Shown here one piece after another: positions 1 through 8,243 of a DNA stretch of 47,134 nucleotides. The notes under the pieces are model-generated. The model had not been told where the DNA came from. It saw only the letters and a list, made by a program, of their open reading frames with translations, and made no database searches. Position numbers and translations under genes: made by a program. Position 1 is the first letter of the stretch. Each line of letters opens with the position of its first letter. The stretch is from Salinarimonas sp. (GTDB taxonomy: Bacteria > Pseudomonadota > Alphaproteobacteria > Rhizobiales > Beijerinckiaceae). Where the stretch lies: contig JAFIEI010000029.1 in NCBI GenBank assembly GCA_020832565.1, forward strand, positions 1-47,134, read 5' to 3'.

Positions 1-273
1 GCCCCGGCTTGCGAATCCGGCTTGATCGAAACACGCGCTCTCGCGCGTGACCTCGCCGCGCTCTTGCCGCGCGAACGCCTCGCGGCGGGCCTGCACATCT
101 CCGGCTGCGGCAAGGGTTGCGCGCGCTCCGCGCCGGCGGCAATCACGGTGATCGGCACCGCTGAAGGCCATGATCTGGTGCATGAGGGCCGGGTCGGCGA
201 TAAGCCGGACCAGCGCGGCCTCTCGCGCGCAGCCGTGATCGCGCATTATTCTGCCGCTGCAATGCGGCCATGA
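1..273 (+). CDS. cobG: Precorrin-3B synthase, C-terminal fragment (5' end outside window)
   Basis: Only the last 90 residues are present; the frame is open from base 1, so the gene starts upstream of the window. CobG is a sirohaem/[4Fe-4S] protein of the nitrite/sulfite reductase family that uses O2 to turn precorrin-3A into precorrin-3B, the step that prepares ring contraction. The visible motif HISGCGKGCARS holds the C-x3-C pair that ends the usual cluster-binding cysteine set of this family. Its stop overlaps the cobH start as ATGA, as expected for the first gene of cobGHIJ. The gene implies the oxygen-dependent (late cobalt insertion) route. Confidence 0.85.
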   Translation, partial: APACESGLIETRALARDLAALLPRERLAAGLHISGCGKGCARSAPAAITVIGTAEGHDLVHEGRVGDKPDQRGLSRAAVIAHYSAAAMRP

Positions 274-914
274 CAGGAACGAGCATGGGCTATCAATACG
301 AAAAGAACGGCGCCGCGATCTACGAGCGCTCCTTCGCCATCATCCGCGCCGAGGCGGATCTGTCGCGCTTCGATCCGGATGAGGAGAAAGTCGCCGTGCG
401 GATGATTCATGCCAGCGGCATGGTCGATCTCGCGGAAGACATCATCTTCGCCCCCGGCTTTGCCAAAGCCGCCAAGGGCGCCCTGAGAGCCGGCGCGCCG
501 ATCCTGTGCGATGCGCGCATGGTCTCGGAAGGCATCACCCGCGCCCGGCTTCCCGCCGACAACCCGGTGATCTGCACCTTGCAGGATCCGCGCGTGCATG
601 ATCTCGCGGCGCAGATGGGCACGACCCGCTCGGCGGCGGCAATGGAATTGTGGCGCCCGCATCTCGAAGGTGCGGTCATCGCCATCGGCAATGCGCCGAC
701 ATCGCTTTTCCGCCTGCTCGAAATGCTCGACGACCCGGCAACGCCCCGCCCCGCCGCGGTCATCGGCATCCCGGTCGGTTTCGTCGGCGCGGTCGAATCG
801 AAGGAAGCGCTGATGGCGGATGGCCGCGTGCCCGGCCTGATCGTGCGCGGGCGCCGGGGCGGCTCGGCGGTGACGGTCGCGGCGATCAACGCGCTGGCGA
901 GCGAGCGCGAATGA
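270..914 (+). CDS. cobH: Precorrin-8X methylmutase CobH
   Basis: This 214-residue protein has the length and motifs of CobH/CbiC, which moves the C11 methyl group of precorrin-8X to C12 and so makes hydrogenobyrinic acid. The RMIHASGM segment carries the catalytic histidine (His47 here), and the C-terminal glycine-rich GIPVGFVGAVESK segment is also typical. The ATG at 270 overlaps the cobG stop as ATGA. A second in-frame ATG at 285 is a possible start and would remove only five residues. The stop overlaps the cobI start, again as ATGA, so translation is probably coupled through the operon. Confidence 0.95.
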   Translation: MTGTSMGYQYEKNGAAIYERSFAIIRAEADLSRFDPDEEKVAVRMIHASGMVDLAEDIIFAPGFAKAAKGALRAGAPILCDARMVSEGITRARLPADNPVICTLQDPRVHDLAAQMGTTRSAAAMELWRPHLEGAVIAIGNAPTSLFRLLEMLDDPATPRPAAVIGIPVGFVGAVESKEALMADGRVPGLIVRGRRGGSAVTVAAINALASERE

Positions 915-1642
915 GCGAAACAGGCACCATATACGGCGTCGGCCTCGGCCCGGGCGATCCGGAACTGATGAGCGTCAAGGCCCATCGCCTCGTCACGAAC
1001 GCCACGGATATCGCCTATTTTCGCAAGAGCGGGCGCAGGGGCCGCGCGCGCACCAGCGTCGACGGGCTGCTGCGGGCGGATATCCGCGAATTCGCCATGG
1101 AATACCCCATCACCACCGAAATCCCCCTCGACGACCCCGCCTACGCCGCGACGCTGAAGGCGTTCTACGAGGAATGCGTCGAAAAGCTCCTCGCAATGGC
1201 GCGCGCGGGACGAGACATTGTGGTTCTGTGCGAGGGCGACCCGTTCTTCTACGGCTCCTTCATGCACCTGCATTCGCGCCTCGTCGGGCATTGCCCGGTC
1301 GAAGTCGTGCCCGGCATTACCGGCATGTCCGCCTGCTGGACGGCGACGGGCCAGCCGATCACCTATGGCGACGACGTGCTCAGCGTGCTGGCCGGCACCC
1401 TCGACGAGGAAGCGCTGGTCGCGCGGATGCAAAACGCGGATGCGCTGGTGGTGATGAAACTCGGGCGCAACCTCCCCAAGGTGCGCCGCGCCCTGGAGCG
1501 CGCGGGGCTCAATGAACGCGCCTTCTACGTCGCCTATGGCGCGATGCCACAGCAGCAGGTGATGCCGCTATCGCAAAAGGAAACCGACGACGCGCCGTAT
1601 TTCTCGATGATCATCGTCCACGGCCAGGGACGGCGGCCATGA
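911..1642 (+). CDS. cobI: Precorrin-2 C20-methyltransferase CobI
   Basis: This 243-residue SAM-dependent tetrapyrrole methyltransferase matches CobI/CbiL, which methylates precorrin-2 at C20. The N-terminal YGVGLGPGDPELMSVKA is the glycine-rich signature of the family, VLCEGDPFFYGSF is the second conserved loop, and VVPGITGMSACW the third. The frame is open far upstream, but the ATG at 911 overlaps the cobH stop (ATGA) and places the signature at the expected N-terminal position. The gene ends in an ATGA that begins a short tandem duplication leading to cobJ. Confidence 0.94.
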   Translation: MSETGTIYGVGLGPGDPELMSVKAHRLVTNATDIAYFRKSGRRGRARTSVDGLLRADIREFAMEYPITTEIPLDDPAYAATLKAFYEECVEKLLAMARAGRDIVVLCEGDPFFYGSFMHLHSRLVGHCPVEVVPGITGMSACWTATGQPITYGDDVLSVLAGTLDEEALVARMQNADALVVMKLGRNLPKVRRALERAGLNERAFYVAYGAMPQQQVMPLSQKETDDAPYFSMIIVHGQGRRP

Positions 1643-1677
1643 AAGGGCGGCGACCATGAAAGGACGGCGGCCATGAG
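1628..1677 (+). repeat. Tandem 17-bp repeat making two ATGA-linked six-codon minicistrons
   Basis: Three nearly identical copies of a 17-bp unit (two full, one 16 bp long) span the cobI end and the cobJ start. Each contains CCATGA. The ATGs lie at 1639, 1656 and 1673, in three different frames. The first two each read M-K-G-R-R-P-stop, and each stop overlaps the next ATG. The cobI stop (1640-1642) overlaps the first ATG and the second minicistron's stop overlaps the cobJ ATG at 1673. What is seen is the repeat and the overlaps; that they are translated is inference. Confidence 0.85.
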
Positions 1678-2458
1678 CGAGAGCGTGAAGGGGCGCGTCA
1701 GCATCATCGGGCTCGGCCCCGGCGCGGAGGGGGCCGTCACGCCCGATGCGCAGGCGGCGCTCTCGGCTGCGCAGGATATCATCGGCTACGGCCCCTATGT
1801 GGCGCGCGTGCCGCTGCGGCCCGATCAGGAGCGCCACGCTTCCGATAACCGCGTCGAGATCGAACGCGCCCGCCATGCGCTCGATCTCGCATCAGGAGGC
1901 CGGCGCGTCGCCGTGGTTTCATCCGGCGATCCTGGCGTCTTCGCCATGGCGGCGGCAGTCTATGAAGCGCTGGAAGCGGATCCGGCGCGCTGGGCGGGCG
2001 TGGCGATCACTGTCGTGCCCGGCATCACCGCCATGCTCGCCGCCGCCGCGCGGCTCGGCGCGCCGCTCGGGCATGATTTCTGCGCCATCAACCTGTCGGA
2101 CAATCTCAAACCCTGGGAGATCGTCGAGAAGCGCCTGCGCCATGCCGCGCGCGGCGATTTCGCCATGGCCTTCTACAACCCCTCCTCCCGCTCGCGCCCG
2201 TGGCAATTCGCGCGCACGCTCGCCATCCTGCGCGAGGAATGCGGGCCCGATACCGTCATCGTCTTCGCCCGCAACGTCACCCGCGATGACGAGAGCTTCG
2301 CCATCACCACGCTTGGCGAGGCAAAGCCCGAACAGGCGGATATGCGCACGGTGGTGATCGTCGGCTCCTCCCTGACGCGGCTGATCCCGCGCGGCGATGA
2401 TCGCCCGATCGTCTACACGCCGCGCTGGTCCGGGACGCCGCCGGAGGGTGCGGAATGA
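1673..2458 (+). CDS. cobJ: Precorrin-3B C17-methyltransferase CobJ
   Basis: This 261-residue protein belongs to the tetrapyrrole methylase family and matches CobJ/CbiH, which methylates C17 and contracts the ring to give precorrin-4. The N-terminal IIGLGPGAEGAVTPDAQ, the VVSSGDPGVFAMA loop, VVPGITAMLAAAARLGAP and the AFYNPSSRSRPWQ segment are characteristic of this subfamily. The start at 1673 is the third ATG of the 17-bp tandem repeat and the only one in frame. The last 46 bp are antisense to the 3' end of cobK, and the final residues (SGTPPEGAE) lie in this overlap and look like unconstrained tail. Confidence 0.95.
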   Translation: MSESVKGRVSIIGLGPGAEGAVTPDAQAALSAAQDIIGYGPYVARVPLRPDQERHASDNRVEIERARHALDLASGGRRVAVVSSGDPGVFAMAAAVYEALEADPARWAGVAITVVPGITAMLAAAARLGAPLGHDFCAINLSDNLKPWEIVEKRLRHAARGDFAMAFYNPSSRSRPWQFARTLAILREECGPDTVIVFARNVTRDDESFAITTLGEAKPEQADMRTVVIVGSSLTRLIPRGDDRPIVYTPRWSGTPPEGAE

Positions 2459-3225
2459 TCGAGCCATGCGATCACCTGCGCGACGCTCTCGCAGTGCGCG
2501 CGCTCGGGGATGGCGGGGCGCGCGATCATGATCACGGGCAGGCCGAGGCTGCGCGCTGCCGCAATCTTGGCAAAGGCCCCGGCGCCGCCGGAATTCTTGG
2601 CCACAATCAGATCGATCCCGCGCTCTGCGAGCAGCGCCGCATCGCCCTCCATGGTGAAGGGCCCGCGCGCGATGATCGCCTCGACCTGCGGCAGCGGCAG
2701 CGCCTCGCCCGGCTCATCGATCAGCCGCACCGTATAGCGATGCTGCGGCGCGCGGGCAAAATGATGCAGGTGCAGCCGGCCGATCGCCAAAAACACATTG
2801 CGCGGCGCGGGCTCGGCTTGCGCGAGATGCGCGGCTGCCGCGTCGAGATCCGTGACGTCGATCCAGCGATCGGCCGGCATCGCCTGCCATGCCGGACGCT
2901 CCAGCGCGACGAGCGGCACGCCCTCTTCTGCGCAAGCCGCGACGGCGTTCGCGCTCATCTGCGCGGCGAAAGGATGCGTCGCGTCGATCACGGCATCAAT
3001 CGCCTGCGCGCGCAGATAATCGCGCAGCCCCGCGACGCCGCCGAACCCGCCGATGCGGATCGCCACCGGCTGGGCCTTGGGCTGCGCCACCCTTCCGGCA
3101 TAGGAGAGCGTGACGGCAAGATCATCGCGCCCGGCCAGCGCCTGCGCCAGCGCGCTCGCCTCCCCCGTGCCGCCGAGCAGGAGGATGTTGCGGGTTTTCG
3201 CGGATCGGTTTTCGGAGGCAATCAT
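2413..3225 (-). CDS. cobK: Precorrin-6A reductase CobK
   Basis: This 270-residue protein matches CobK/CbiJ, the NADPH-dependent reductase that makes precorrin-6B. It has the N-terminal ILLLGGTGEASALAQAL nucleotide-binding segment, VIDATHPFAAQMSANA, LERPAW and the C-terminal AKNSGGAGAFAKIAAAR motif typical of the family. It sits on the strand opposite its pathway neighbours: its start codon overlaps the cobL start by two bases, and its last 46 bp overlap cobJ tail to tail. No clear Shine-Dalgarno sequence precedes the ATG at 3225, so its promoter and ribosome site would lie inside the cobL coding region. Confidence 0.94.
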   Translation of the reverse strand: MIASENRSAKTRNILLLGGTGEASALAQALAGRDDLAVTLSYAGRVAQPKAQPVAIRIGGFGGVAGLRDYLRAQAIDAVIDATHPFAAQMSANAVAACAEEGVPLVALERPAWQAMPADRWIDVTDLDAAAAHLAQAEPAPRNVFLAIGRLHLHHFARAPQHRYTVRLIDEPGEALPLPQVEAIIARGPFTMEGDAALLAERGIDLIVAKNSGGAGAFAKIAAARSLGLPVIMIARPAIPERAHCESVAQVIAWLDHSAPSGGVPDQRGV

Positions 3226-4498
3226 GCCTGATCACTTGCCCGACAATCACGCTGCGGATCAAGCGTCATCGTCGCAACCGCGTATCAGCGTGGTCGGGAT
3301 CGGCGAGGATGGTCTCGCGGGGCTTGGCGCCGGCGCCCGCGCCGCCCTCGACATTGCCGATGTCGTCGCCGGCGGTGAGCGTCATCTCGCCTTTCTCGAC
3401 GCCGATCCCGCTCTTGCAGGCAAGGAGCGCCTGCCCTGGGGCGCGCCTTTCGCCGAATCGCTGAAGGCGCTGGTCGCGCGGCGTGAAGCGGAGCCCGCCC
3501 TGCGCATCGCAATCCTGGCCTCCGGCGATCCGTTCTGGCACGGCGCCGGCGGTAGTCTGATGCAGCATCTGCCGATCGACGCGCTCACCATCCATCCCGC
3601 CCCCTCGACCTTCGCGCTCGCCTGCGCCCGGCTCGGCTGGCGGCTGGAAGAATCCGTGACGTTGGGTCTGCATGCGCGCCCGATCCGGCTGATGCGCCCT
3701 CACCTGCATCACGGCGCACGGCTGATCGTACTGGTGCGCGACGCAGCCGCCATTGCCGAGGCCGCAGCGCTCCTTCGCGAGACCGGCTGCGGCGCTTCCC
3801 GCCTCACCCTGCTCGAACGCCTCGGCGGCCCGCATGAGCGTATCCGCAGCCTGCGCGCGGATGCGGCTTTGCCCGACGATATCGCCGCCCCCGTCGCCCT
3901 CGCCATCCATGTCGAGGCCGCCCCCGATGCAGCCCTGATCCCCCGCGCGCCGGGCCTGCCCGATGATTGCTTCGCCAATGACGGCCAGCTCACCAAGCGC
4001 GAGATCCGCGCCATGACCCTCGCGGCGCTGGCGCCCTGCCCCGGTGAATTGCTGTGGGATATCGGCGCCGGGGCGGGTTCGATCGCCATCGAATGGTGCC
4101 TTGCCCATCCGCAGAACCGCGCCATCGGCATCGAGGCGCGCCCGGACCGGCTGGAGCGCGCGGCGCAGAATGCGCTGGCGCTGGGCGTGCCGCATATCGA
4201 TTTCCGCGCCGGGCGCGCGCCTGATGCGCTCACCGGGCTGGAGCCACCCGATGCGATCTTCATCGGCGGTGGCGCCTCGCGCGAGGGAGTGGTCGACGCG
4301 GCCCTCGCCGCGCTGAAACCCGGCGGGCGGCTCGTGATCAACGCGGTGACGCTGGAGACCGAGGCGCTGCTCATCGCGCTGCATGCACGGCTGGGCGGTG
4401 ATCTCATCCGCATCGCGCTTTCGCGCGCCACATCTGTCGGCGAGATGCGCGGCTGGCGCGCGGCGATGCCGGTGACGCAATGGTGCTACCGCTCATGA
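3224..4498 (+). CDS. cobL: Precorrin-6Y C5,15-methyltransferase (decarboxylating) CobL
   Basis: This 424-residue protein has the two-domain CobL layout. An N-terminal CbiE-like tetrapyrrole methylase (about residues 15-210, with [12 protein letters not shown] and [13 protein letters not shown]) is followed by a CbiT-like Rossmann methyltransferase (about 230-424, with [31 protein letters not shown] and FIGGGAS). It methylates C5 and C15 and decarboxylates the C12 acetate. The frame is open from 3110, but the ATG at 3224 is preceded by GGAGGC at a good distance (3214-3219) and fits the family start. It overlaps the divergent cobK start. The stop overlaps cobE as ATGA. Confidence 0.95.
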   Translation: MPDHLPDNHAADQASSSQPRISVVGIGEDGLAGLGAGARAALDIADVVAGGERHLAFLDADPALAGKERLPWGAPFAESLKALVARREAEPALRIAILASGDPFWHGAGGSLMQHLPIDALTIHPAPSTFALACARLGWRLEESVTLGLHARPIRLMRPHLHHGARLIVLVRDAAAIAEAAALLRETGCGASRLTLLERLGGPHERIRSLRADAALPDDIAAPVALAIHVEAAPDAALIPRAPGLPDDCFANDGQLTKREIRAMTLAALAPCPGELLWDIGAGAGSIAIEWCLAHPQNRAIGIEARPDRLERAAQNALALGVPHIDFRAGRAPDALTGLEPPDAIFIGGGASREGVVDAALAALKPGGRLVINAVTLETEALLIALHARLGGDLIRIALSRATSVGEMRGWRAAMPVTQWCYRS

Positions 4499-4953
4499 CA
4501 GGCGATCCGGAGCGTTACGTGATCGGCCTCGGCTTTCGCGGGGAAGCGAAGCGCGAGAGCCTCGATGCCGTGCTCGGCGCGGCCATTGCGGCAGCCAAGG
4601 CGGTGGAAAAGGCGAAAGCGCCGGCAGGGAGTGCCTCGCCACTTCTCGCCAGCGCGCGCGACAAGGCCGAGAGCCCCGCCATGCAAGCTCTCGCCGCCGC
4701 TCACGGCCTCCCCATCCTCGCCCTCGACGAACCCGCCCTCGCTGCGCAGGCAGACAACGTCACCGCCCGCGAAACCCGCGTCACCCGCCTGCCCGCCGGC
4801 GCGAGCCTGTGCGAGGCGGCGGCTCTGGCCGGCGCGGCGACGCTCTCGCCCTCGGGGGAGGCAGAGCTCATCGTCGCGCGCATGATCGGCGCCGACCGGA
4901 TGGCGACAGCGGCGGTCGCAATCGCAAAGACAACGCAGAAGGATGTCCCATGA
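4495..4953 (+). CDS. cobE: CobE / CbiG C-terminal-domain cobalamin biosynthesis protein
   Basis: This 152-residue protein resembles CobE, which corresponds to the C-terminal domain of CbiG and is needed for aerobic cobalamin synthesis although its exact role is unsettled. Visible features are [20 protein letters not shown] near the N-terminus, an [18 protein letters not shown] segment and the C-terminal [13 protein letters not shown]. The ATG at 4495 overlaps the cobL stop; an earlier in-frame GTG at 4480 would add five residues inside cobL. The stop overlaps the cobM start as ATGA, so cobL-cobE-cobM form one translationally coupled unit. Confidence 0.85.
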   Translation: MTGDPERYVIGLGFRGEAKRESLDAVLGAAIAAAKAVEKAKAPAGSASPLLASARDKAESPAMQALAAAHGLPILALDEPALAAQADNVTARETRVTRLPAGASLCEAAALAGAATLSPSGEAELIVARMIGADRMATAAVAIAKTTQKDVP

Positions 4954-5744
4954 GCGTGCATTTCATCGGCGCCGGGCCGGGCGCGCCCGATCTCATCACC
5001 GTGCGCGGGCGCGATCTCGTGGCAAGCTGCCCGGTCTGCCTCTATGCCGGCTCGCTGGTACCGCGCGAGATCATCGCTCTCTGTCCACCCGATGCGCGCG
5101 TCATCAACACCGCACCGATGGATCTCGATGCGATCGAGGCGGAATATGTCCGCGCGCATGAAGCCGGGCTCGACGTCGCGCGGCTGCATTCGGGCGACAT
5201 GTCGGTCTGGAGCGCCATGGGCGAGCAGCTGCGCCGGCTGGAGGCGCGCGGCATTGCCTATACGATCACCCCGGGCGTGCCCGCGTTTTCCGCCGCTGCG
5301 GCGGCTTTGGGACGCGAATTCACCCTGCCGGAAGTCGCCCAGAGCCTCGTCCTCACCCGCACCTCCGGGCGCGCCTCGGCCATGCCCGAGGGCGAGAAGC
5401 TGGAGGCCTTCGCCGCAACCGGCGCGACGCTCGCCATACATCTCTCGATCCATGTGCTCGACGATGTGGTCGAACGCCTGATCCCGCATTACGGCGCCGA
5501 TTGCCCCGTCGCCATCGTCTACCGTGCCTCCTGGCCCGACGAGCGCATCCTGCGCGGCACGCTGGAAACGATCAGCGCGATCCATGCCAAGGATCCGGTC
5601 GAGCGCACCGCGCTGATCGTGGTCGGGCGCGTCCTCGGTGCATCGGATTTCCGCGACAGCGCCCTCTACGATGCCGGCTATCACCGGCGCTACCGCTCAG
5701 GCGGTGGCGGCAGCGGCAGTGACGACGGGGGTGCGGGCGCGTAG
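4950..5744 (+). CDS. cobM: Precorrin-4 C11-methyltransferase CobM
   Basis: This 264-residue tetrapyrrole methylase matches CobM/CbiF, which methylates precorrin-4 at C11. The motifs are [19 protein letters not shown] at the N-terminus, [26 protein letters not shown] and [14 protein letters not shown]. The ATG at 4950 overlaps the cobE stop. The C-terminus ends in a low-complexity Gly/Ser/Asp tail that lies antisense to the 3' end of cbiD (48 bp overlap); conserved sequence stops before it, at about [10 protein letters not shown]. Confidence 0.95.
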   Translation: MSVHFIGAGPGAPDLITVRGRDLVASCPVCLYAGSLVPREIIALCPPDARVINTAPMDLDAIEAEYVRAHEAGLDVARLHSGDMSVWSAMGEQLRRLEARGIAYTITPGVPAFSAAAAALGREFTLPEVAQSLVLTRTSGRASAMPEGEKLEAFAATGATLAIHLSIHVLDDVVERLIPHYGADCPVAIVYRASWPDERILRGTLETISAIHAKDPVERTALIVVGRVLGASDFRDSALYDAGYHRRYRSGGGGSGSDDGGAGA

Positions 5745-6812
5745 CTTTCCTTCGCGGTCGAAGATCGCGACATCGATGCCGATATCGGTATCGCGCACCA
5801 GCCGCGCGGCGGTCTTCACGGCATGCGAAGCCACGATGCCGGCAATGTCGACGCCTTCCGCATCCGCGCGCTGGAGCGCTTCGAGGGCGGAATTCATCTG
5901 CGGGATGGCCGCGACGAGATCATCTGAGGCCCCCGCCTCCCCGGCGAGGCGCGCGAGATGCGCGAGATCGACGCTGCCGGAGCGCGAATGCAGATCGATC
6001 AGCCCCTGCGAGAGCTTGACCATCTTGGCAAATCCCCCGGCAATGGTGACGCGGGGGATCGGGTGCTTGCGGATATATTTCAGCATTCCGCCGACGAAAT
6101 CGCCCATATCCATCAGCGCGATCTCGGGCAGATCATCCAGCGCCGCGATGGCGCGCTCGGAGGTGTTGCCGGTGGAACCCGCCACATGGTCGAGCCCGGC
6201 GGCGCGGGCGACATCGACGCCGCGATGGATCGAGTGGATCCAGGAGGCGCAGGAAAACGGAATGACGATGCCGCGCGTGCCGAGAATCGAGAGCCCGCCG
6301 ACGATGCCCAGACGCGGATTCATGGTCTTGCGCGCGATCGCCTCGCCGTCGGGAATGGCGATCTCGACCACCGCATCGGCGGGCAGGCCAAGCGCCCGCG
6401 CTTCTTCCGCGATCGCCTGCGCGATCATGGCGCGCGGCACCGGGTTGATCGCCGGCTCGCCCGGCGAGAGCGGCAGGCCGGGCAGCGTAACCGTGCCGAC
6501 GCCCTCGCCTGCGCGATAAGCAATACCCGCGCCCGGCGCGTTGCGCGTGACCTTCGCGATGATCAGCGCCCCGTGGGTGACATCGGGGTCATCACCGGCA
6601 TCCTTGACGATACCTGCCCGCGCGAAGCCATCGCCAAGATCATGCATGGCGAGCGAGAACGCCACCCTGTCGCCGCTCGGCAGCGCGATTTCGACCGGAT
6701 CGGGGAATTCCCCGCGATGCAGTGCGTGGAAGGCCGCGCGGGCGGCGGCGGTGGCGCAGCTGCCCGTGGTCCATCCACGACGCAATTCGGTCTTGGGGCC
6801 TGTTTTCTCCAT
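5697..6812 (-). CDS. cbiD: Cobalt-precorrin-5B C1-methyltransferase CbiD family
   Basis: This 371-residue protein matches CbiD, with [20 protein letters not shown] at the N-terminus, a central [15 protein letters not shown] segment and [14 protein letters not shown]. CbiD methylates C1 in the anaerobic pathway; in oxygen-using bacteria lacking CobF, such as Pseudomonas aeruginosa, it stands in for CobF. The frame extends upstream to 6875, but I chose the ATG at 6812. The extra residues are unlike the family, and a strong-looking promoter (CTGACA, 17 bp, TATAAC) places the transcription start at or next to this ATG. The 3' end overlaps cobM by 48 bp, and the gene diverges from cobB. Confidence 0.92.
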   Translation of the reverse strand: MEKTGPKTELRRGWTTGSCATAAARAAFHALHRGEFPDPVEIALPSGDRVAFSLAMHDLGDGFARAGIVKDAGDDPDVTHGALIIAKVTRNAPGAGIAYRAGEGVGTVTLPGLPLSPGEPAINPVPRAMIAQAIAEEARALGLPADAVVEIAIPDGEAIARKTMNPRLGIVGGLSILGTRGIVIPFSCASWIHSIHRGVDVARAAGLDHVAGSTGNTSERAIAALDDLPEIALMDMGDFVGGMLKYIRKHPIPRVTIAGGFAKMVKLSQGLIDLHSRSGSVDLAHLARLAGEAGASDDLVAAIPQMNSALEALQRADAEGVDIAGIVASHAVKTAARLVRDTDIGIDVAIFDREGKLRARTPVVTAAAATA

Positions 6813-6848
6813 CAAAAGCGTTATAGGACCGTGCGGGAGTTCTGTCAG
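6813..6848 (-). promoter_or_regulatory. Predicted sigma-70 promoter of cbiD giving a leaderless mRNA
   Basis: On the minus strand, CTGACA (6848-6843) is followed after exactly 17 bp by TATAAC (6825-6820). Each hexamer has one mismatch to consensus. Transcription would begin around 6813-6812, which is the cbiD ATG itself, and no Shine-Dalgarno sequence lies upstream. The -35 box also overlaps the cobB ribosome-binding region on the other strand. Confidence 0.6.
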
Positions 6849-6859
6849 GAGAAATGCAG

Positions 6860-8239
6860 ATGCCGGCACCGGCAAACATGACCCCTTCCCGGCGCGGGCT
6901 GATCATCGCCGCACCGCGCTCCGGCTCGGGCAAGACCACGGTGACGCTCGGCATCCAGCGCGCGCTCAGCCGGCGCGGGTTCGGCGTCCAGCCCTTCAAA
7001 TGCGGTCCCGACTACATCGACCCGGCCTTCCACGCGGCGGCGGCGGGGCGCGAATCCTTCAATCTCGACAGCTGGGCCTTCACCGATGCGCAGCTCGCGG
7101 AACTGCTCGCGCGCGGGAGCGACGCGGATATCGCCGTCGCCGAGGGTTCGATGGGCCTGTTCGACGGCGTCGCGCAGCCGGGCGCTTCCGGAGACGGTTC
7201 GAATGCCGATATCGCCGCCGCCACCGGCTGGCCGGTCGTGCTCGTCATCGATGTCTCGGGTCAGGCGCAATCGGCTGCCGCCATCGCCCTCGGCTGCCGG
7301 CTTTTCCGCGATGATATCACGCTGGCAGGCGTCATCCTCAACCGCGTCGCGAGCCCGCGCCACGACATGCTCCTGCGCAAGGGCATGGAGAAAGCCGGCA
7401 TTCCGGTGCTCGGCGCCATGCCCAAACGTGCCGATCTCATCCTGCCCGAACGCCATCTCGGCCTCGTCCAGGCCGGCGATACCGCCGATCTCGCCGCCCG
7501 CCTCGACGCGCTCGCGGATTTCGCCGAGGCACATCTCGATCTCGACGCGCTCACGGCGCTGGCGACACCCTCGCGGCTGGACATGCCCGCCCACGCCATC
7601 ATCACCGATACCGCCACCGCGCCGATCGTCCCGCCCGGCCAGCGCATCGCGCTCGCGCGTGACGCCGCCTTCAGCTTCGTCTATCCGCATCTTCTCGCCG
7701 GCTGGCGTGCGGCGGGGGCCGAGATCATCCCGTTCTCGCCCCTCACCGATGAAGGGCCCGACCCGGCCTGCGATGTCGCCTGGCTGCCGGGCGGCTATCC
7801 GGAGCTGCATGCCGGGCGCCTCGCTGTCGCCGCGAAGTTCCGCGCCGCCTTGCGCGATTTCGCGCGCACGCGCCCGGTTCACGGGGAGTGCGGAGGCTAT
7901 ATGACGCTCGGCGCCGGTCTGGTCGATGCCGAGGGCGCGCGTCACGAGATGGTGGGGTTGCTCGGACTGGAGACGTCTTTCGCCAAACGCTCCATGCATC
8001 TGGGCTACCGCCTCGCCACCCTGCATGAGGCGGCACCCGGCCATGCGGCCGGCGCGCTCCTGCGCGGCCACGAATTCCATTATACCACGATCCTCGCCGA
8101 GCCTGATGCGCCGCTGGCGCGGGTCGTCGATGCCAATGGCAAGGAAGTGCCCGAGACCGGTTCGCGGCGCGGCCATGTCAGCGGCTCCTTCTTCCACCTG
8201 ATCAGCGCCGTCGGCCCGCACGGCGGCAATGGAGCTTGA
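6860..8239 (+). CDS. cobB: Hydrogenobyrinic/cobyrinic acid a,c-diamide synthase CobB
   Basis: This 459-residue glutamine-dependent amidase has an N-terminal P-loop domain of the dethiobiotin synthase fold (IIAAPRSGSGKTTVTLGIQ, then KCGPDYIDPAFH) and a C-terminal class I glutamine amidotransferase domain. The latter has the nucleophile cysteine in HGECGGYM (about residue 344) and a late RGHEFHYTT segment. It amidates the a and c side chains. ATGs occur at 6854, 6860 and 6878; AGGAGA at 6847-6852 is best spaced for 6860. It is followed by cobA with overlapping or nearly overlapping ends. Confidence 0.95.
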   Translation: MPAPANMTPSRRGLIIAAPRSGSGKTTVTLGIQRALSRRGFGVQPFKCGPDYIDPAFHAAAAGRESFNLDSWAFTDAQLAELLARGSDADIAVAEGSMGLFDGVAQPGASGDGSNADIAAATGWPVVLVIDVSGQAQSAAAIALGCRLFRDDITLAGVILNRVASPRHDMLLRKGMEKAGIPVLGAMPKRADLILPERHLGLVQAGDTADLAARLDALADFAEAHLDLDALTALATPSRLDMPAHAIITDTATAPIVPPGQRIALARDAAFSFVYPHLLAGWRAAGAEIIPFSPLTDEGPDPACDVAWLPGGYPELHAGRLAVAAKFRAALRDFARTRPVHGECGGYMTLGAGLVDAEGARHEMVGLLGLETSFAKRSMHLGYRLATLHEAAPGHAAGALLRGHEFHYTTILAEPDAPLARVVDANGKEVPETGSRRGHVSGSFFHLISAVGPHGGNGA

Positions 8240-8243
8240 AACG

